The notes: a model not told the origin generated them from the sequence alone. A DNA stretch of 64,000 bases from Robinsoniella peoriensis (GCF_042680125.1 NZ_JBHTNY010000019.1), one strand, 5' to 3'; positions 1 to 9,554 are shown, numbered from the stretch's first letter. A program made the numbers and translations.

Positions 1-2
1 TC

Positions 3-677
3 ATGGTGCTGGGTTTTCCCATCTCTGTATTCCTGGGGCTTTTAATTGCAGCATTTTTAAGCAATTTGAAAAAATTCAGAAATCTGTTTCAGACAATTAA
101 CTTTCTGCCATATATTACGACTCCGGTTGCAATCGGGCTTATTTTCACTTTTTTGTTTGACTGGAACACAGGGATCATAAACCGTATCATTGAATTTTTT
201 GGAGGTGAAGGAATCAACTGGCTGGGAAATGCAAAGTTTGCACCGGTTGTAATCGGTATTATGATTATCTGGAAATGTACCGGCTATTATATGGCACTTT
301 ACCTTGCAGGCATTACTTCCATATCGACAGATATCTATGAGGCAGCAAAGGTTGATGGGGCTGGAACTGTAAAGACATTTTTTAAGATTACCATGCCTTT
401 ATTAAAACCAATTACTATTTTTATTACGATTACAAGCCTGATTTATGCACTGCAGTTATTTGATGAACCCAATCTGATGTTTAATGTTTCCACTACAAGT
501 ATTATCGGAGGACCGGACCGTTCCTGTCTGACTATGGTCTGGAACTTCTACGATGTGGCATTTGGCTCTACTGCAAGGCTTGGGTATGGATCAGCGGTAT
601 CCAGTACACTATTCATTATTATTGTTGCTGCATCTTTAATCGGTATGCGGTTTATGAACCGGAAGGAGGAAAACTGA
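3..677 (+). CDS. Sugar ABC transporter permease (MalF/UgpA type), 5' truncated by window edge
   Basis: Inner-membrane subunit of a carbohydrate ABC importer. The reading frame is open to the window edge and the first visible residues already lie in a membrane helix, so about 70 N-terminal residues are missing and the ATG at position 3 is probably internal. Several hydrophobic helices are visible. The permease EAA loop that contacts the ATPase reads EAAKVDGAGTVKTFFKITMP. The gene is followed after one base by a second permease with its own AAGGAGG site. The solute-binding protein is expected upstream, outside the window. The downstream GH112 phosphorylase suggests that the cargo is a galactose-containing disaccharide, which is an inference from context. 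Confidence 0.9.
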   Translation: MVLGFPISVFLGLLIAAFLSNLKKFRNLFQTINFLPYITTPVAIGLIFTFLFDWNTGIINRIIEFFGGEGINWLGNAKFAPVVIGIMIIWKCTGYYMALYLAGITSISTDIYEAAKVDGAGTVKTFFKITMPLLKPITIFITITSLIYALQLFDEPNLMFNVSTTSIIGGPDRSCLTMVWNFYDVAFGSTARLGYGSAVSSTLFIIIVAASLIGMRFMNRKEEN

Positions 678-678
678 T

Positions 679-1494
679 ATGAAAAGAACAGCAAAGATTT
701 CTTCTTATATTATCTTAGGCATCATTTCTTTTGTTTCACTGGTCCCCTTTTATCTGATGGTGACCATGTCTACCTACAAAACAGAAGAGATTTTCAAAGG
801 TCTTCCATTTTTACCGTCAGGATATTTTGCGGAGAATATTAAGACAGTGTTCCAATCAAACTTTGTACAGACGTATATGAACAGTTTGCTGGTGTCCTTC
901 TTATCCATGTTTATCTGCGTTCTGGTCAGCGCAATGGTAGGATATGCCATGACCGTTTATAAATTCCGGTTTAAGAAAGCACTCACCAACTTCATCATGC
1001 TGACCATGATGGCACCTACCCAGATTGGAATTATCGGATACATGATTGAAATGCGTACGTTCCATCTGACAGGCAGCCTGTGGCCCATGATTCTGCTGTG
1101 GTGCGCAAATGGATTTGGTGCTTTTTGGATGATTCAGTTTATCGGCGGCTCCCTTCCGGTGGAAATAGTGGAAAGTGCCCGCATTGACGGAGCCGGGGAA
1201 ATGAGCATATTCTTTAAAATGGTATTGCCTTGCATTAAACCGGGTATCCTCACACTGTGCCTGTTGATTTTCCTCTGGTCATGGAATAATTATCTGGTTC
1301 CTTTGGTTTTTGTAAACAACGAAAGCCTGAATACCATTCCTATATTTATCAAAGGGCTTGCCAATGCATACCGGACAGATTATGGTGCTCAGCTGTCAGG
1401 ACTGGTGTTTGCAACAATCCCCCTCTTACTGATGTTCATTTTGGGATCCAAAAACTTTATCAACGGTTTGACTGCGGGAGCAGTCAAAGGGTGA
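679..1494 (+). CDS. Sugar ABC transporter permease (MalG/LacG type)
   Basis: Second membrane subunit of the carbohydrate importer, 271 residues, the usual length for this family. It starts one base after the upstream permease stop, with GGAGG just before it. Six hydrophobic segments are visible. The EAA loop is present as ESARIDGAGEMSIFFKMVLP, and the C-terminus ends in the GAVKG pattern common to this subfamily. It forms a heterodimer with the preceding permease. No ATPase gene is in view; such CUT1 transporters often share an MsiK-type ATPase encoded elsewhere. The substrate is not readable from the sequence. Confidence 0.92.
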   Translation: MKRTAKISSYIILGIISFVSLVPFYLMVTMSTYKTEEIFKGLPFLPSGYFAENIKTVFQSNFVQTYMNSLLVSFLSMFICVLVSAMVGYAMTVYKFRFKKALTNFIMLTMMAPTQIGIIGYMIEMRTFHLTGSLWPMILLWCANGFGAFWMIQFIGGSLPVEIVESARIDGAGEMSIFFKMVLPCIKPGILTLCLLIFLWSWNNYLVPLVFVNNESLNTIPIFIKGLANAYRTDYGAQLSGLVFATIPLLLMFILGSKNFINGLTAGAVKG

Positions 1495-1501
1495 GTGTCC
1501 A

Positions 1502-1510
1502 TGGTATAAT
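1502..1510 (+). promoter_or_regulatory. Possible extended -10 promoter for the two-component operon
   Basis: TGGTATAAT fits an extended -10 element (TG-N-TATAAT) about 115 bases before the response-regulator start. No good -35 element is visible. An 8-bp perfect hairpin (TTGACTGC/GCAGTCAA, 1468-1487) overlaps the end of the upstream permease. Confidence 0.35.
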
Positions 1511-1623
1511 AGTCACCAGATAAAGGCGAAAAGGTGCTTTCTGATATCATGTGTGGGCTTAAGCATGCCGAAAATGCTTTCGATGAATACGGGCATATTC
1601 GTTTAATTCTTGGAGGTAGGTTT

Positions 1624-3144
1624 ATGAACGAAAAGTCTAGGATTTATATTGTAGATGATGAAATGATGGCGATCGCTTATTTTAAATCCCTGGTGAGGGA
1701 GGCATCCGATGATATTGAAATTGTAGGGGAGGCATTGCAGGGGGCGGCGGCATATCCTGAGATCTGCAGGCTGAAGCCGGATATCATATTTGTAGATATC
1801 AGTATGCCTGTGATGAATGGACTTCAACTAGCCGGTAAATTGCTGAAAGCGGATAAAACAGTGAAAATTGTTTTGCTGACTTCTTACCGGGATTTTGATT
1901 ATGTGAAAAAAGGCATGGAAATGGGCGTTGTCTCTTATATGCTGAAAAATGAGCTGACCGGGGAGACCCTGAAAGAAGAAATAGAAAAAATTATGAGCAG
2001 CCTGAAGGAAGAACGTCATAAAGCCCATATGTATGCAGAACACAATCTGAGAAAGTTTCTGACCAGCCAGGCGGCAGAGGAAGAGGATATTATTTACCGC
2101 AACCATCCCCTGCAAAGATATGGCTTGCTATATATCTGTGAGGATCAGCCGCTGAGTCTGGATGGTGAGAACAAACGGCTGTCCGTATACGATGGGGAGC
2201 TGCTGGAAATGCTGGAATATCCCGGGGGCCTTGTATGCAGAAGTGCTGTGGCAATGGGAGAAGGCAGATGGTGTACCATTTTTTTTATTGATGTAAATGT
2301 TGCAGTAAGTAAAGATTTGTTAATGCAGGCAGGAGAAGTGATCCGCAGTGCCATGCTGCAAAAAGGAATCCACGTCAGTTGTATAGCTTCCAGGGCTACA
2401 AAAAAGTTTCTGGAACTGCCGGATTTGTATAAAGAATTGGCGGATCTGTCTGACTATACTTTTTTCTGTGGTGGGGACAGGGTTCTCTGGCAGGAAGAAC
2501 TGCAAAAGTGCTGTAAAACAGACCCTGATTATGATGGACTTATGCTTCAGCTGATGTATACCCTGGATGAAGAAGACCAGAATGCATCAGAGTTTACCTT
2601 GCATCAGATGCTGGAAAAATACAAAGCTGCTTACTCCAAAACAGAATACACCAGAATTTTGCGGGAAATACGTGGTATCCTGAAACGATATGCGGAACGT
2701 AAAAAAGTGGAAGCGGGGATTATTTGGGAAAATCATGTATTTGCCAGCGTCCTGCAGGTAGAAGAGTGGTTATATGAAGGCATGAATGAAATCTATGAGA
2801 GATTGCATTCATACAAAGGAGAACAGTATTCCAGAATGATCGGATTGTGCCTGGAATATATTCATAAGAATTTTGAAAAAAATATTTCTGTCCAGGATAT
2901 TGCAAATGCGGCAAATATTTCAGAGGGACATCTGCGGAAATGTTTTAAAAATGAACTGAATATTACAGTGGTTGATTATCTCACAAATTACCGTATCCGG
3001 CGGGCTAAAAAAATGATGAAGAGCGGGGAGTATAAAATTTCGGAGATCTATGAAAAGGTTGGATTTACGTCCAGCCAGTATTTTAGTTACGTGTTTAAAA
3101 AGATCGAGGGCGTTACTCCCAGCGAATTTCTGAAATCATTATAG
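1624..3144 (+). CDS. YesN-type response regulator, receiver plus AraC HTH
   Basis: DNA-binding response regulator, about 506 residues. The N-terminal receiver has the acidic pair D11/D12 and the phospho-acceptor D58 in FVDISMP. A long linker follows. The C-terminal AraC/XylS double helix-turn-helix includes ISVQDIANAANISEGHLRK and GFTSSQYFSYVFKK. The frame is open further upstream to 1534, but the ATG at 1624 has GGAGG about 8 bases before it and begins right at the receiver domain, so this start is preferred. The partner kinase follows 19 bases downstream. Such YesN/YesM pairs typically activate neighbouring sugar ABC transporter and glycosidase genes in response to an extracellular sugar. 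Confidence 0.93.
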   Translation: MNEKSRIYIVDDEMMAIAYFKSLVREASDDIEIVGEALQGAAAYPEICRLKPDIIFVDISMPVMNGLQLAGKLLKADKTVKIVLLTSYRDFDYVKKGMEMGVVSYMLKNELTGETLKEEIEKIMSSLKEERHKAHMYAEHNLRKFLTSQAAEEEDIIYRNHPLQRYGLLYICEDQPLSLDGENKRLSVYDGELLEMLEYPGGLVCRSAVAMGEGRWCTIFFIDVNVAVSKDLLMQAGEVIRSAMLQKGIHVSCIASRATKKFLELPDLYKELADLSDYTFFCGGDRVLWQEELQKCCKTDPDYDGLMLQLMYTLDEEDQNASEFTLHQMLEKYKAAYSKTEYTRILREIRGILKRYAERKKVEAGIIWENHVFASVLQVEEWLYEGMNEIYERLHSYKGEQYSRMIGLCLEYIHKNFEKNISVQDIANAANISEGHLRKCFKNELNITVVDYLTNYRIRRAKKMMKSGEYKISEIYEKVGFTSSQYFSYVFKKIEGVTPSEFLKSL

Positions 3145-3163
3145 AGAACGGGAGGTAAGTAGG

Positions 3164-4984
3164 ATGCAGGAGGCAAAAATCATGAAGCGGACAATCCGTA
3201 CTAAAATTATGCTGATGGTTTTTATTCCCGTTATAGCGGCATTTTTAATCAGCGGCATTGGAGCATCCCAATATTTTTACCGCATATTGGAGAGCCATAC
3301 GGTTATGGGGGAAGATCAAAAGCTGGCGCAGACAGCAAGGCAGCTACAGTATATCCAAAACAATGTAATCAATATTGCAAAACAGATTGTAATCGATGAG
3401 CAGGTGCAAAATCTGCTCAGAGAAGAGCGCAATGAAGATGTACTGGAAAGCCTGATTACCGAGCGCAGCGTAAAACAGACACTGCGTACTTATATCAATC
3501 AGTTTCCTTACATTTATGGAGTTACAATTGTATCTCCCGAAATGGATTCTTATTCCAGCAACCAGACGGAAGGGAAGTTTAATCCGGAAGAGGAAATATG
3601 GTATACAAAATTTAAGGATACCGGACTGTACAAAGGATTTTCAGCACCGCATATTTATACCCTGGAACAGGGGATCCAAAAAAAAGAAGTGGTAAGTTAT
3701 ATCATGAGTTTTAAGGATATTCGAAATGGCAAAGATATTCTGGGCGATATCATTTTGCATGCTGGTGTCCCGGAGATGGAAAAATACGCAAAACTGGATA
3801 CCGGTCTCCTAAGCGGATACGCACTGTATGACCGTGGGGGAAATGCAATACTGCATAATGGTTCCATCAGTATGCCATTTCCGGAAGTAAAACAACAGAC
3901 CGGCAGACAGATACAGCTTGTAAATAAAAATACCATTCTGGTAAACCGCAGTTTGGAGGATGGCTGGATGATGGTATCAGAAGTATCAAATACGCTGCTT
4001 CTGAAGCAGTTAAAATATATAAAATTATTCTTCCTTGCTATTTTTATGGGTGCAATCAGTATCCTGGCCCTGGTTTTATATTTTTGTATCCGAAATATTA
4101 CCAAACCCCTGGAACAGCTTCATACAGCGGCTGTCCAGGTAGGGAAAGGCGATTTTGAAATTGCAGTGGATATCCGTACAAACGACGAATTAATGGTATT
4201 GGGAGAAGCGTTTAATACTATGGTTGCCGATATTAAGAGAAGAATGGAAGAGAGCATTCAATACGAGAAAATCACAAAGGAAATGGAAATTAACCGGCTC
4301 ATGCTGCAGATCAATCCTCATTTCATCTATAACACGTTGAATTCCATTGTTTATATGGCGCAAATAGAAGGAAATAAAGAGATCGTGAGATTTTCCAATG
4401 CTTTTATATCATTACTTCAGGATACCCTTCGGGTACAAAAAGACAGTATCTTTATCAGCATGGAGCAGGAACTGAAAAATATAAAGAATTATCTGCTGCT
4501 GCAATCTTACCGGTATCCCCAGCGGTTTGATGTCATCTATGATATTGACGAAAGTGTATGTCAGGCAGCAGTTCCCAATGTACTGATCCAGCCCATAGTA
4601 GAAAATGCTATTTTTCATGGATTGGCGGGGAAAACAGAAAAAGGGATTTTAGAGATTATTATCTGCCGTATAAAAGGGATCACAGATGACATACGAATTA
4701 CCATACGTGATAACGGTCTTGGAATGGAGGAAGATGTTGTAAAACGTATTCTGAATCAGGATGATTCCATACAGGAACAGATGCGCACCATTGGTGTGGG
4801 GAACGTCAAGAGCAGAATTGAGCATATCTACGGGAAACAGTCTGGCAGCAGACAGGCAAACGGATGTAAAAATGAAACTGGTGAAAAAAATTATGGAATG
4901 GAAATTAAGAGTACGCCCGGTAAAGGCACGGAAGTAGTGCTGTATATTCCGTTTCTGAAACTGGATCAAAATAAATGTATTTAA
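3164..4984 (+). CDS. YesM-type sensor histidine kinase
   Basis: Membrane sensor kinase, 606 residues. Transmembrane helix 1 lies near residues 15-35. An extracellular sensor region runs to about 285, followed by helix 2, a HAMP linker (ITKPLEQLHTAAVQVGKGDF), and a His_kinase domain with the phosphorylated His in INPHFIYNTLNS. The HATPase domain has the N box VENAIFHG and G boxes DNGLGM and GVGNVKSR. Two starts are plausible, each with a good ribosome site: ATG 3164 (GGGAGG before it) and ATG 3182 (AGGAGG before it). It pairs with the preceding AraC-type regulator and probably senses the sugar carried by the adjacent transporter. Confidence 0.92.
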   Translation: MQEAKIMKRTIRTKIMLMVFIPVIAAFLISGIGASQYFYRILESHTVMGEDQKLAQTARQLQYIQNNVINIAKQIVIDEQVQNLLREERNEDVLESLITERSVKQTLRTYINQFPYIYGVTIVSPEMDSYSSNQTEGKFNPEEEIWYTKFKDTGLYKGFSAPHIYTLEQGIQKKEVVSYIMSFKDIRNGKDILGDIILHAGVPEMEKYAKLDTGLLSGYALYDRGGNAILHNGSISMPFPEVKQQTGRQIQLVNKNTILVNRSLEDGWMMVSEVSNTLLLKQLKYIKLFFLAIFMGAISILALVLYFCIRNITKPLEQLHTAAVQVGKGDFEIAVDIRTNDELMVLGEAFNTMVADIKRRMEESIQYEKITKEMEINRLMLQINPHFIYNTLNSIVYMAQIEGNKEIVRFSNAFISLLQDTLRVQKDSIFISMEQELKNIKNYLLLQSYRYPQRFDVIYDIDESVCQAAVPNVLIQPIVENAIFHGLAGKTEKGILEIIICRIKGITDDIRITIRDNGLGMEEDVVKRILNQDDSIQEQMRTIGVGNVKSRIEHIYGKQSGSRQANGCKNETGEKNYGMEIKSTPGKGTEVVLYIPFLKLDQNKCI

Positions 4985-5004
4985 CGATTTAACAGGAGGA
5001 ATCT

Positions 5005-7170
5005 ATGAATATAGAAAATAGAAAGGGTGGATTTACTCTGCCGGGTGAAGCCGGATACGAAGAACTCACCTTAAAACTGGCAAAGCAGTGGGGAGCAGAT
5101 GTAATCCGTGACAGTGACGGCACCGAACTATCCCGGGAAATACTGGATGCAGGTTACGGAATTTATTCTACAATCTGCATTATCCGGGACCATAATGACT
5201 GGGCGAAAAAGAATATGGATAAACTGCAGCAGACCTTTCTGGTGACACAGCCGAAAACGGCTGTGGAGGAAAGCGTTTCCTTTCGGTTGATGGAAGACTT
5301 TTTTGAAGGGCAGTTTCAGGTGAATGATTCGGAAAATGCAATGAAATACTGGCAGGTATATGACCGGACCAGTAATGAAGAGATATCCCGGGAAAAGTGG
5401 AGCTATGACAGAGAACAAAAGACGGTGAAGGTAAATAAAACTGCACTCTGGCACAAGTATACCGTAAGCTTTCTGGCATACCGCATCTGGGAAGAAATTT
5501 CCATGTATAACCATACTACTAATGGATGGGACAAGGAACATCTGATGCAGATTGATCCCAGGTATCCTGAGACACAGAAATATATGCTGGGGTGGATGAA
5601 GGACTGGTGTGAGGCGCACCCGGATACCACAGTGGTCCGTTTTACTTCCATGTTCTATAATTTTGTGTGGATGTGGGGAAGCAGTGAAAGAAACAGACAT
5701 TTATTTACGGACTGGGCGTCCTATGACTTTACCGTCAGTCCCCTTGCCCTGGATGAATTTGAGAAGAAATATGGTTACTCGGTGACGGCAGAAGATTTTG
5801 TAAATAAGGGTAAATTCCATGTTACCCACATGCCCGGAGACAAAAAGAAAGCCGATTGGATGAAGTTTATAAACGATTTTGTAATTCAGTTTGGAAAAAA
5901 GCTGGTGAAAATCGTCCACGACTATGGTAAGGAAGCCTATGTGTTCTACGATGACAGCTGGGTTGGAAATGAACCTTATGGTAAAAATTTTGAAAAGTTT
6001 GGATTTGATGGCATCATCAAAGCGGTTTTCAGTGGTTTTGAATCCAGACTCTGCAGCGGGGTTAGGGTAAAGACCCATGAACTGCGACTTCATCCCTATC
6101 TGTTTCCAACAGGAGTGGACGGTTCGCCCTCTTTTCTGGCTGACGGTGATCCAAAGGCGGAGGCACAGAGATACTGGAAAGATGTACGAAGAGCAATTTT
6201 AAGGCAGCCGGTCGACCGTATCGGGCTGGGCGGCTATCTGCATCTGGTTGAGCGAAAACCGGAGTTTGCCGATTATATGGAAGAATTGGCAGATGACTTC
6301 CGTAAGATCCGGGAATTACATAAAACAGGGGCACCGATGAATTTCAGACCGAGAGTTGCTGTTTTGCATTATTGGGGGCGACTTCGTTCCTGGACGCTGT
6401 CGGGGCATTTTCATGAGACTTATATGCATGATCTGATCCATATCAATGAAAGTCTGTCAGGTCTTCCCTTTGAGGTCAGCTTTATCAATTTTGAAGATGT
6501 GAAAAAGGGAGCACTGGACCAGATAGACGTTCTGATCAATGCAGGCGCGGCAGGTACGGCATGGAGCGGCGGAGATGTCTGGAAGGATTGTGAAATTGTA
6601 GAAAGACTGACTAAGTGGGTCCACGATGGAGGCGCATTTATTGGTGTAAATGAGCCTTCCGCTGTGGATGGATACGATACTTACTTCAGAATGGCGCATA
6701 TACTGGGAGTGGATAAAGACACAGGGGCAAGGGTGTGCCATGGAAAATGGAAATTTACAGCCGAGGAAATTCCCGGGCTGATCCCCGAAGGAGCCGGCAT
6801 AAAATCCGGGGAAGGAATGTATCTCACAGATGGATCAGCCAGGGTGCTGTTGGAAAATGAAGGTCAGCCGTTATTAACGGTTCATTCATTTGGAAGGGGC
6901 TGCGGAATCTATCTGTCATCTTACCGGATTTGCCCGGCGAATACCAGAATGCTGCAAAATCTCATTTTATTCGGGGCAGGGGAGAAAATGGATCAGGAGG
7001 GAGTCACATCGAATCTGAATACGGAATGCGCTTATTTTCCTGACGGACACGCACTGGTAGTAATTAATAATACGGATACAGAACAGGAAACACTGGTAAA
7101 GGTGGAAGGAAAAGAAATCTCCTGCAGACTGAAAGCATATCAGACAGAAGTTATAAATATTTTCCTGTAG
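5005..7170 (+). CDS. GH112 beta-galactoside phosphorylase (galacto-N-biose/lacto-N-biose or galactosyl-rhamnose type)
   Basis: Cytoplasmic GH112 enzyme, 721 residues, the usual family length. It has no signal peptide. GH112 enzymes phosphorolyse beta-galactosyl disaccharides to alpha-galactose-1-phosphate plus the free second sugar. Family-like stretches include VIRDSDGTEL near the N-terminus, VVRFTSMFYNF, the FYDDSWVGNEPY segment (residues 314-325) and DRIGLGGYLHL. D316 or D317 is the probable general acid, by analogy with D313 of the Bifidobacterium enzyme. Known members split into galacto-N-biose/lacto-N-biose phosphorylases and D-galactosyl-beta-1,4-L-rhamnose phosphorylase. The MFYNFVWMWG stretch differs from what I recall of the hexosamine-type enzymes, so rhamnose-type specificity is possible but unproven. 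Its position after the transporter and sensor pair indicates the imported disaccharide is its substrate. Confidence 0.88.
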   Translation: MNIENRKGGFTLPGEAGYEELTLKLAKQWGADVIRDSDGTELSREILDAGYGIYSTICIIRDHNDWAKKNMDKLQQTFLVTQPKTAVEESVSFRLMEDFFEGQFQVNDSENAMKYWQVYDRTSNEEISREKWSYDREQKTVKVNKTALWHKYTVSFLAYRIWEEISMYNHTTNGWDKEHLMQIDPRYPETQKYMLGWMKDWCEAHPDTTVVRFTSMFYNFVWMWGSSERNRHLFTDWASYDFTVSPLALDEFEKKYGYSVTAEDFVNKGKFHVTHMPGDKKKADWMKFINDFVIQFGKKLVKIVHDYGKEAYVFYDDSWVGNEPYGKNFEKFGFDGIIKAVFSGFESRLCSGVRVKTHELRLHPYLFPTGVDGSPSFLADGDPKAEAQRYWKDVRRAILRQPVDRIGLGGYLHLVERKPEFADYMEELADDFRKIRELHKTGAPMNFRPRVAVLHYWGRLRSWTLSGHFHETYMHDLIHINESLSGLPFEVSFINFEDVKKGALDQIDVLINAGAAGTAWSGGDVWKDCEIVERLTKWVHDGGAFIGVNEPSAVDGYDTYFRMAHILGVDKDTGARVCHGKWKFTAEEIPGLIPEGAGIKSGEGMYLTDGSARVLLENEGQPLLTVHSFGRGCGIYLSSYRICPANTRMLQNLILFGAGEKMDQEGVTSNLNTECAYFPDGHALVVINNTDTEQETLVKVEGKEISCRLKAYQTEVINIFL

Positions 7171-7250
7171 AATGAAATATTAACCGTTATAATTCCAGAA
7201 ACTGGATATACTCCAATTAATGAAACATCTCATGAAAGGAGTATAAACAC

Positions 7251-7535
7251 ATGATCAAAATACCCATTACATTCCAGACCCCGGATGACGCTGTCCAGTT
7301 CGTCAATATTGTCAGCAGATATGATGTAGATGTAGACCTGCGGTATGGACACCATATCGTTGATGCAAAGTCGCTGGTGGGAACTCTGGCGCTAAGCTCT
7401 GCAAAAAATATTGAAATGATCATTCATGATAATGAATGCATGGAACTGGTACAAGAGGTAGGACCATTTGTAAGCCGCAGAATGATGGCTTCCAGGAATT
7501 CACACAGACCGGATCAAGACAAGGCGGGACGTTAA
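7251..7535 (+). CDS. HPr-like protein of Crh type (no active-site His)
   Basis: Small 94-residue HPr-fold protein. The regulatory serine region is recognisable: VDAKSLVGTLAL places S41 where HPr has Ser46. The HPr phosphotransfer motif (HARPA, His15) is absent; the equivalent stretch reads TPDDAVQFV. HPr homologues that keep Ser46 but lack His15 resemble Bacillus Crh, which acts in CcpA-dependent catabolite control rather than in PTS phosphotransfer. That role is inferred here. The start ATG has AAAGGAG 10 bases upstream. The gene is monocistronic, with a strong terminator after it. A paralogue lies at 57577-57804. Confidence 0.75.
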   Translation: MIKIPITFQTPDDAVQFVNIVSRYDVDVDLRYGHHIVDAKSLVGTLALSSAKNIEMIIHDNECMELVQEVGPFVSRRMMASRNSHRPDQDKAGR

Positions 7536-7598
7536 TTCCATACTGCTTTCTGATTTGTAACCATGATTCCATAGTATGAATCTCTTCAAACAGGAAAA

Positions 7599-7626
7599 GC
7601 TGCTGGCAGGTGCCGGCAGCTTTTTT
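7599..7626 (+). terminator. Intrinsic terminator after the HPr-like gene
   Basis: GCTGCTGGCA and TGCCGGCAGC form a GC-rich stem around a very short loop and are followed by six T residues. It ends the HPr-like transcript. Confidence 0.85.
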
Positions 7627-7680
7627 GAGGTGCATATTGATTGGAGAATACAGTTGTTAAACAATTTTATATTTATAGCG

Positions 7681-7708
7681 TTGACAAGGTATTTTATAAT
7701 GATATAAT
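7681..7708 (+). promoter_or_regulatory. Sigma-A type promoter of the AlbA_2 gene
   Basis: TTGACA (7681-7686), 16 bases, TATAAT (7703-7708). It lies inside the longest possible open frame of the next gene, which shows that the translation start must be downstream, at ATG 7770. Confidence 0.6.
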
Positions 7709-7769
7709 AATTATTATAATGATTAGAATAATTAGAACGATAATCAGAAAGAATTATGAGGAAACGGGT

Positions 7770-9086
7770 ATGAATGAAAGTAAAACAATTGAGTTTAAAA
7801 GAGAGTTTACAGATGATATAAAGAAAACAGTGGTTGGTTTTGCTAACTCTGACGGTGGTACAATATATATTGGTATACAGGATGATGGATCAGTCGTTGG
7901 AGTAAATGATGTGGATGATACCATGCTGCGTATGACCAATGCCGTCAGAGATGCAATACGGCCGGATGTTACACTTTTTGTAGAATGTAATAATGAAGTA
8001 ATGGAAGATAAAGAAGTCGTTGTTGTTTCAGTACAGAGGGGGACAGCACGCCCTTATTATATATCTAAAAAAGGATTGCGTCCGGAAGGGGTATATGTAA
8101 GGCAGGGAGCGTCTACCGTTCCGGCAACAGAGACCGGGATTCGAAATATGATCAAGGAAACTAGCGGTGACTGTTATGAAACAGCACGGTCGCTGGAACA
8201 GCAGCTTACTTTTGTAAAGACGGCAGACTACTTTAAGAGGAAAAAGGTTGCGTTTGAGGATAATCAAAGGATTTCTCTGGGCTTGATTGGAATGGATGGG
8301 GCATATACGTGTTTAGGGCTTTTATTGTCAGAACAATGCCAGCATACAATAAAACTGGCAGTATTTGAAGGAAGTAAAAAAGCAGTTTTTAAGGAGAGAA
8401 AGGAGTTTACCGGATCGCTGCTAGGACAGGTAGAGGATGCATATGAATATATCGAATTATATAATCGTACCAGAGCTGAATTTAAAGGTCTGAATAGAAT
8501 TGATCGTAGGGATTATCCCGAAGAAGCCTTGCGTGAAGCTCTTTTGAATGCGATTGTACATCGGGATTATTCGTTTAGCGCCAGTACATTGATTAGTATT
8601 TTTGAAGATAGAATTGAATTTGTGACGGTAGGCGGTTTGGTGAAAGGAATGACATTAGATGATATTATGCTTGGTGTATCTATTTTAAGAAATCAAAAAC
8701 TGGCAAATATATTCTATCGTCTGAACCTGATTGAAGCATATGGAACCGGGGTACCTAAGATTGTGGAGAGCTATGAAGAGGCTGATGAAAAGCCTCGGTT
8801 TGATGTGACGAATAATGCCTTTAAGATTACTTTGCCAAATAGGAATTTTTATGCCAATAGGCTTACACACGAACATATAAATGCAAGTATTAACCGTTAT
8901 ACGGAGAGAGAGGAGCAAGTTCTTAATCTTTTTGATAAAAAAGATTATATTGTTCGAAAAGATGTTGAAGAAGCCGTTGGAGTATCACAGGCAACAGCAA
9001 TTGTACTGCTTCGGGAAATGACAAAGAAGGGGTTTATTATAAAAAGTGGGGGTGGGAGATTAATTAGATATAAACTAAAAGAGTAG
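7770..9086 (+). CDS. ATP-binding protein with AlbA_2 (Schlafen-type) domain and C-terminal winged helix
   Basis: About 438 residues. The N-terminal AlbA_2 domain is recognisable from ESKTIEFKREF and FANSDGGTIYIGIQDDG, followed by GVYVRQGASTVPAT. The middle part has the GHKL-like ATP-binding signature (EALLNAIVHRDYS and YGTGVPKI). The C-terminus has a winged-helix segment (YIVRKDVEEAVGVSQATAIV). Such proteins are widespread, often annotated as transcriptional regulators or ATP-dependent helicases, and their function is mostly unknown. The frame is open back to 7641, but a promoter at 7681-7708 and AGGAA before ATG 7770 support the shorter start. A perfect inverted repeat follows the stop codon. 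Confidence 0.85.
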   Translation: MNESKTIEFKREFTDDIKKTVVGFANSDGGTIYIGIQDDGSVVGVNDVDDTMLRMTNAVRDAIRPDVTLFVECNNEVMEDKEVVVVSVQRGTARPYYISKKGLRPEGVYVRQGASTVPATETGIRNMIKETSGDCYETARSLEQQLTFVKTADYFKRKKVAFEDNQRISLGLIGMDGAYTCLGLLLSEQCQHTIKLAVFEGSKKAVFKERKEFTGSLLGQVEDAYEYIELYNRTRAEFKGLNRIDRRDYPEEALREALLNAIVHRDYSFSASTLISIFEDRIEFVTVGGLVKGMTLDDIMLGVSILRNQKLANIFYRLNLIEAYGTGVPKIVESYEEADEKPRFDVTNNAFKITLPNRNFYANRLTHEHINASINRYTEREEQVLNLFDKKDYIVRKDVEEAVGVSQATAIVLLREMTKKGFIIKSGGGRLIRYKLKE

Positions 9087-9094
9087 TTTGACGA

Positions 9095-9140
9095 AAAGAC
9101 TCATTATCGATAAGAATTGTCATATCGATAATGAGTCTTT
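9095..9140. terminator. Bidirectional terminator hairpin
   Basis: A perfect 17-bp stem (9095-9111 with 9124-9140) has a 12-base loop, A residues on the left flank and T residues on the right flank. It sits between the convergent AlbA_2 gene and the small minus-strand gene. Confidence 0.7.
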
Positions 9141-9155
9141 CCGTTACAATGCAGA

Positions 9156-9473
9156 TCATTCAAATCGTATCCATGCCTCTTTGGGAAGTGCTAGCTTGCA
9201 CTCAACCTCCATGCACTTAATCATCCCTGCGATAGCGGGACAGGATGCATGTCCGGGGAGATGTTCTGATGCATACTCATATAAGGGGCCTGTGCCCGGT
9301 TTTCCAAGACAGACCTCATAAGCATCAAAGGTATCCCCCAGGTCGTCAAACATTTTTTGGATACTTGCGCACCCGGAATCAACTTTTACTGTAACTTCCA
9401 TCTGATCCTCAGAAGAAGCTTCTATACTGGTGATCAGCCCGCAGACACCTGGATTAATAGTTACTTTTGTCAT
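9156..9473 (-). CDS. Small conserved Cys-containing protein (possibly DUF6951 family)
   Basis: 105 residues, without signal peptide or membrane helix. Five cysteines are visible: GVCGL near residue 11, DSGCAS, EVCLGKP, ASCPAI and IKCMEVEC, in a spacing that could bind metal or a cluster. The start has GGAGG 8 bases before the ATG. A TATAAT-like -10 lies on the minus strand at 9507-9512. I recognise the overall pattern as a small uncharacterised family found in anaerobes, but the DUF number is from memory and not certain. No neighbouring gene suggests a role. Confidence 0.65.
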   Translation of the reverse strand: MTKVTINPGVCGLITSIEASSEDQMEVTVKVDSGCASIQKMFDDLGDTFDAYEVCLGKPGTGPLYEYASEHLPGHASCPAIAGMIKCMEVECKLALPKEAWIRFE

Positions 9474-9554
9474 ATGTATACCTCCTTCATAAATTTCTTA
9501 TATTTAATTATAAGACGTCTTTTGAAAAAAGCATAGACTTTTTATAGATTTTTA

